A DNA stretch of 5,669 nt from assembly GCA_012961645.1 (NCBI GenBank), contig DTYY01000054.1, positions 1 through 5,669 on the forward strand, read 5' to 3'. The translations under genes were made by a program, and so were the position numbers. This DNA comes from Methanosarcinales archaeon. GTDB lineage: Archaea > Halobacteriota > Methanosarcinia > Methanosarcinales > Methanogasteraceae. The notes under the pieces were generated by a model that saw only the letters and a list, made by a program, of their open reading frames with translations, did not search any database and was not told where the DNA came from. Position 1 is the first letter of the stretch; the number at the start of each line of letters is the position of its first letter. Of the stretch, positions 5,578 through 5,669 are shown one piece after another.

Positions 5578-5669
5578 GGGTGCTAAGGGCCCGTTAAGAA
5601 TTAACCTGAACAACTATTAAGTACCATAACAATCTATTATTATGTCATGGAAGAATGTGCCATCAAAAA

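Noticed and set aside
5594..5606. Short inverted repeat GTTAA-GAA-TTAAC after the last gene as a terminator
   Set aside because: The arms are only 5 bp, all but one pair A-T, and no T-run follows.
5647..5669. Possible start of a further gene (ATG GAA GAA TGT ...)
   Set aside because: Only seven codons are visible, with no ribosome binding site upstream. The A+T-rich stretch before it could be a promoter but cannot be supported.
1..5669. tRNA, rRNA, CRISPR array, insertion sequence or transposase
   Set aside because: No repeat-spacer pattern, no transposase-like protein, no terminal inverted repeats and no tRNA-like cloverleaf were seen on either strand by eye.

Overview
The window looks like archaeal chromosome, most likely a euryarchaeon of the Archaeoglobus / Methanosarcinales / ANME type. 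This is inferred from a Nuo/Fpo/Fqo-type membrane-arm operon, a stand-alone RNase III domain, strong Shine-Dalgarno sites with ATGA-type overlaps, and two adjacent MNT-HEPN pairs. I cannot fix the species. Every gene I can support lies on the + strand.

Region 1 (1-2957, moderately GC-rich) is the 3' part of an operon for a proton-pumping respiratory complex of the complex I family (F420H2 dehydrogenase Fpo/Fqo or a Nuo homologue). It holds the C-terminal half of the M subunit, a complete N subunit and two small soluble proteins of unknown function, all tightly spaced. The M gene is interrupted by a frameshift near 61-66 and an in-frame TGA at 486-488. The operon closes with a 12-bp hairpin followed by a T-rich tract (2970-3013), which resembles a bacterial intrinsic terminator.

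Region 2 (3014-5669, more A+T-rich and mosaic) is an accessory island. In order it holds: a TATA-like promoter and a 150-aa RNase III catalytic domain without a dsRNA-binding domain, with Glu where Asp is usual at one catalytic position; a short remnant resembling the C-terminus of a DNA methyltransferase or other restriction-modification protein; an intact minimal nucleotidyltransferase (MntA type) followed by a HepT-type HEPN gene broken by four frameshifts; a second intact nucleotidyltransferase followed by a HEPN gene broken by one frameshift; and a 114-aa protein with a putative DNA-binding N-terminal half and a coiled-coil tail.

The most striking pattern is that in both MNT-HEPN pairs the antitoxin-type nucleotidyltransferase is intact and the HEPN partner is disrupted. 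In the first pair the RX4HXY motif of HepT also appears to have lost its histidine, however the reading frame is restored. This fits decay of toxins under relaxed constraint. However, the breaks in the respiratory M subunit, which should be essential, mean that base-calling or assembly errors must be excluded first. I did not find a convincing wholly new system. The best candidates for novelty are the two uncharacterised proteins at the end of the respiratory operon and the coiled-coil protein next to the second MNT-HEPN pair.
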